A stretch of 64,000 nucleotides of DNA from Dysidea avara (lineage: Eukaryota > Porifera > Demospongiae > Dictyoceratida > Dysideidae). Below, piece after piece: positions 59,825-64,000 of this stretch. The notes beneath the pieces are model-generated. The model was not told the DNA's origin and ran no database searches. It was given only the letters and a program-made list of their open reading frames with translations. The stretch lies in the NCBI RefSeq assembly GCF_963678975.1, contig NC_089274.1, positions 50,104,900 to 50,168,899 on the forward strand, given 5' to 3'. The position numbers and the translations under genes are program-made. Positions within the stretch are counted from its first letter, which is position 1. The number at the start of each line of letters is the position of its first letter.

Positions 59825-60339
59825 TTATTGTGTTACTGGCAAGGTACAAGTGACTAGAAAGGAACTATATTTGTCCAACAATGTCAATAATTCTGATCTT
59901 GTCATGTCCTCTAGATACATAATCTCTTCCAAGTGGTGACTGCCATTAAAGTATTTCTTCAACCTAACACAGTGCTAACAAGTCACATTGAACACAGTCT
60001 ACTGGTCTCACTTGCTGAACAGTTGGCTGTCTTCATCGCTTGTGTGAGATGGGTTGTCATCTTCACAAGATTGTGAAATGATGAATATATAAATGTGTAA
60101 CTATAGGATACCATTACCATAGTAACAATATTATAAGGTACATGCCCACCTGTACGATCAAGTGACGTTGCAACAACCAGCTGACCATATGTACAAATTG
60201 TCCCTCAATGTGATCATCATCACTCTGATGGTATAGCTGGTGATCTCGCAGTGGTAACGGTTGAGAGAAGTAGGACAAGAACTCAATCAGGTTACAACCA
60301 TTATATTCAGCCTCAAACTGAGCCTTCAACTGATCTGTA
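59825..60339 (-). CDS. NPRL3: GATOR1 subunit NPRL3, 3' exons (partial)
   Basis: NPRL3 is part of GATOR1, the GAP complex that switches off Rag GTPases and mTORC1 on amino-acid loss. Three exons are recognised: 60339-60150, 60100-60012 and 59963-59825, with phases agreeing. They encode LIEFLSYFSQPLPL, FVHMVSWLLQRHLIVQLHIY and an acidic linker (CEDDNPSHTSDEDS). They end with KYFNGSHHLEEIMYLEDMTR, SELLTLLDKYSSFLV and a stop at 59825. These match the conserved C-terminal third of NPRL3. Upstream exons were not found up to 64000, so the rest probably lies beyond a long intron outside the window. Confidence 0.85.
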
Positions 60340-60594
60340 CTGGAATCACACCATATTATAACTAGATTTACTTATATAAATGGTATCACATTACACAATA
60401 GTATTCGAAGCCTGTACATTTATAGAATTCTATTGAAATACTCTAATAGAACAGTCATGTATTCAAACAATATTCATCAATGCAGTTCATGGTAAGTAAT
60501 GTATCATTAATATATGTATCAAACCACAAGATTTGTCAATCACTTTGAACTGTTTGGCTAGTTAGACACCACATACCAACATATCGGAAGCTGA

Positions 60595-60675
60595 GTAGGA
60601 GGTGTTAGAACGACGCAACATAGAAACTGATAGGTGTAGCCAAGGTTTCTAATCCGTCATTCTAACACCTCCTAC
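60595..60675. other. 81-nt hairpin, possible pre-miRNA or mini-MITE
   Basis: The arms GTAGGAGGTGTTAGAACGAC (60595-60614, continuing to 60627) and its near-perfect complement ending at 60675 pair over about 30 bp around a 17-nt loop. It lies upstream of the recognised NPRL3 exons, on DNA with no other structure. Both strands can fold. Confidence 0.4.
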
Positions 60676-63600
60676 AAAGCATTTATGCACTGGTATTGGT
60701 GCCTAACTGTTTTAGAAAATGGTCTGCCAACAGTGAAAAGGACATTGTAGCTATGTCACGTGCCATTGCTAGTTAAGAGTATACGTGTAGAGAACTGATG
60801 TCACTATGATTGTATTTAGACGTATAGGTGGTCACCTATGTTAACTGTGAGTAGTGTTCAAGAGAGCTGATGTCTCAATTACTTATCACACAATACAAAA
60901 GGTTGCATGGGAAAGTCTGCTCAAAAATTATCTGTCTCATGTGGGTTCCCAAGGATCAGCTGCTGAGATGACACTTTTACTGGTAATACAACCTGCTTAT
61001 CAACAAGTGTTGCATCAGTTTGAGTAAGAGAAATGTGTCAAAAATTAGTGACAGTACCGTGGGCAGTATACTGTAAAGTATACCAGACACTTGACTAGTG
61101 TACCAGACATAGATCCTCAATACTAGTCAAAAGTGACTACCATGAGCAAGACTCAATGGATTGGCTTCACCATGCCTCGTGTAAAAGAAGTGAAAGCCAA
61201 CATTAATGTAATGGTGCTTGTTTTGTGACAACCCAGCCCATTTTCTAGACCAGTGCACTCCCTGGTGTAGACAGGTGGTAACACTAGCATCAGTTGTGCT
61301 ATTGTTTTGTTGACGATATATCGGCATAAATTCTTGTGCACATAATGATAATCAATTAACTAGTACAAGAGTCTTAGTACTAAGAGACTTGGTAGTCAAC
61401 CAGACCTTTGTGTTGGAGTCTCTTCGTGAATAAGAAAGTTCTGTTTCAAAGCATTGCTAATACTGTATACCATTTTCTAAGTAATATAGTTCAAAATAAT
61501 TGAAACATCCAAGCATTCTAAAGCTACGACTTTAAACAAGTTCCATTAGAATCCTCATGCACTACTGAATCTAGTGGTATACAAATCATGTGATCTTTAA
61601 ATGGATGCTCACATCATAAAACACACTATCAAGTTCTGGTGCAGGCGATGTCTGCAGTTCATCACTTCATATCAAAAGTAACGCACAAAAGGTTTTATTG
61701 TAAAAACTCATAACAGAGGATGGTGCTCTTCCTATAATACACACATGCCTATTATGCTTTTGAGCAATGCCCCAACTTTCTCCAATTGTGCTCCAAATAT
61801 GCTCATATAAAATGTATCTTGACTGCTCTATTAGAGTACCTAATGCATCTGTGAACATTCTATTAGGATATTTCAACATGCGGTGACTAGTATTTTGATC
61901 TTTAACTAGTCTTTCCTCCACAAGTTATAATTTAAAAAAAAAACTGTGTTTGCACACTATCCCATTTTGTACGATACAAAATATAAGCTTCTCTGATGAT
62001 TAATGCACAAATATCGTACCTGTTATGCTGCTAAATACTTTGGGCCCCAAATTATGCTGGCATAATTGGTGTAGGACTAGTTGATAAGCAAATGTGGATG
62101 GGCAAGTATGAGAAAAGAAATCTACAAATTTAATGGTACAAGGCACAATGACCAATAATAACACAGTTTTATAAACTTACAAAGTCTTCTGTAACATGGA
62201 GGTCAAGCTCCACATGAAGGATTTGCACAGACAAATAATATCACACTTGTTGTTATAGATGTACTGTGATGATATGCTGTACGGAGTCTCCTTAGTGTGG
62301 AGCAGGAGTTCCATTGATTACCATATAGGGGAAAGTTCAATGGATGAAACTTTTGTGGAATTCGGTTTTTGTAAAAAAAAAGAGAAGCAAATATTGTAAC
62401 TGTCAGGCTTGACCCACTTTATAAGTTTTAAGAACTAGAATCTGCCTGATTGGTTCATGTGAGAAAATAATTAAAGATATATCATTGGGGGTAGGGAATA
62501 TTGTAGAGGTTTCCAGAAGAATCCGAAAACACGTATATTGATGGGCTGCCATTACACCTGACCTTACATCATGTAATAGCTGTGACAATCTATGAGAAAT
62601 ATCAGAAATTGTGTGAAAATAATAGATGCGCTTCAAACTTTCGGTCTTATGAATTTTTGTAACTTGACTTCAGCAATGGTTGTTAGAAACAAGTTGATGT
62701 TGTGCTACTTCTAAAAACCAGGTGCCATGCAGCTAGCTGATTCTTAACCTACATAATTTATTGTAATTCTTGGATTTCATAATTCATGAACTTTTTGGAA
62801 TTCTTGAATTACATTACTATGCACTGCTAAGGATTGCTAAACAAACCGCTTTTACAACATATTACGCACAGAAGTATCTTCTAAAGTTTGACTATCGTGT
62901 TTCCCTCCACAAATTCTCTTGACAAAGCCTCAAAGCTGCTCTTCATTTTTGTTCACATGTGTAGGGGATACACCTCCTTTCAAATTGAAGGGATAGGCTA
63001 TTCCTGGTAGTCTAGGAGGCCGTTGTTTGTTAAACGCCAAAGGGAAGGTAATTCACAAAGTCTGAGGAGAGTTGCCACACCCATATTTCAGACCACCGAA
63101 AAGAAACCACGGAAGTTTAATACAGAGTTCATTTCGATTTTACTTCTTATGTAAAAGCTGCATTTACCATTTGACAATTTTGTTCACGTGGGTGCGTACG
63201 GACAAACATAGGTAGATAAGTACATGCACACACACGCGTGCACAAACCAGGCTGGGTGCCCACAGCTGGCTGAAGTGCCCACCGTGGGGGCATGCTTGGT
63301 CTAAAAAGAAATAGTGAAGGATGGACGTTTGTCAGTATGGTAAACCAGCACTATATTTTGAAGAAAAATGACTGACTCTTTAGTCCCCAAGAAGTTAGTG
63401 GCCAAACGTGAAATTTGCCCCACCAGCCACAGTTAAGCAGCTTTAGCCAAAATCCAGAGACAATATGGGTATGTATTATTGTAGAATCGTCATTGTCTGA
63501 TGGAGCAATTACACCATGTTTTAACGATCTACTAAAACATTGTGGCTATTACATGACGTAAGTTTAGACGTAATGGCTTTCCATAAATATATGTTTTCGG

Positions 63601-63860
63601 ATTCTTCTGAAAACCCTTAAAATCTATGATGTCATACTGTAGTTGTGCAGCAGCACAGCTTCTTTAGTGAGCCACACCCACATATTAATATGGTGTGTCA
63701 CTGCCAGTAGTCACACCCAAATAGAATGAAATATTTCCTCTACATGGTACTTTAGTGGATATGCCCAACAATCAGACTAGACTGTCAATGACATAGCATT
63801 GTTTGTGATAAGAAGAAAATGTCTATATATTAGTACCCAACAAAGAGGCTGAGTATCCTG
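60676..63860. other. No gene recognised
   Basis: AT-rich sequence without supported exons. The dispersed GACTGCTCTATTAGAGTA word is at 61829-61848. This may be intron of NPRL3 (minus strand). Frames of 60-84 codons show no domains. Confidence 0.4.
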
Positions 63861-63930
63861 TTTAACCAGTGTGTCCTGTATTCCTTAACCAGTGTGTCCT
63901 GTATTCCTTAACTGGTGTGTCCTGTTTCCA
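63861..63930. repeat. 23-bp tandem repeat, 3 copies
   Basis: The unit reads TAACCAGTGTGTCCTGTATT plus CCT, three times with one A-to-T/G change, near the window end. Confidence 0.85.
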
Positions 63931-64000
63931 CATGTTTAGACTAACATGTCATACAAGTGTTTACCAACTTTGTGCACTGTTTGTATATGCTAGTAGGACA

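Noticed and set aside
61667-61921. 84-codon minus-strand frame as an upstream NPRL3 exon
   Set aside because: No match to NPRL3, no good splice context, and it contains the dispersed CTCTATTAGAG word.

Overview
The window looks like nuclear DNA of an early-branching animal, most probably a demosponge. That is inference: the genes are metazoan (SMURF, CLEC16A, NPRL3, CFAP52), coding exons are cut by introns of about 40-60 bp with GTAAGT-type donors, spacers between genes are only tens of bases, and the DNA between gene clusters is AT-rich and full of short inverted-repeat elements. I joined exons by hand, checking reading-frame phase at every junction. Most gene models are complete, and their lengths match the known families: SMURF 739 aa, IFT56 555, RPL11 177, DRC3 515, CFAP184 533, TK1 216, ATG12 99, CFAP52 615.

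Layout. 1-5375: repeats. 5376-6154 (-): 5' exons of CLEC16A. 6252-19253 (+): SMURF HECT ligase, with a 9 kb repeat-filled intron. 19288-22081 (-): IFT56/TTC26. 22203-22796 (+): Neuralized-domain protein. 22797-31500: minisatellites and MITEs. 31503-32240 (+): ribosomal protein L11. 32302-36540 (-): DRC3. 36596-38538 (+): secreted sialidase-like protein. 38539-46460: repeats, including a 1.9 kb array of a 36-bp unit and a 5'-truncated LINE. 46461-49273 (-): CFAP184/CCDC96, with a hAT element in its last intron. 49350-55146 (+): thymidine kinase 1, whose last intron is 5 kb of nested transposons. 55148-55831 (-): MPG. 55898-56341 (+): ATG12. 56347-58976 (-): CFAP52. 59825-60339 (-): 3' exons of NPRL3. 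60340-64000: no gene recognised.

The organisation is the striking part. Genes alternate strands. Head-to-head pairs have start codons 55-121 bp apart (CLEC16A/SMURF, IFT56/NHR, DRC3/sialidase, CFAP184/TK1, MPG/ATG12). Tail-to-tail pairs have stop codons 1-61 bp apart (TK1/MPG 1 bp, ATG12/CFAP52 5 bp, SMURF/IFT56 34 bp, RPL11/DRC3 61 bp). Four genes (IFT56, DRC3, CFAP184, CFAP52) encode cilium or axoneme proteins. Three of their start regions hold RFX X-box-like motifs, and the CFAP184/TK1 promoter also holds an E2F-type site next to TK1. No wholly novel system was identified. The best leads are the shared promoters, the ciliary cluster and several young-looking transposons with intact target-site duplications.
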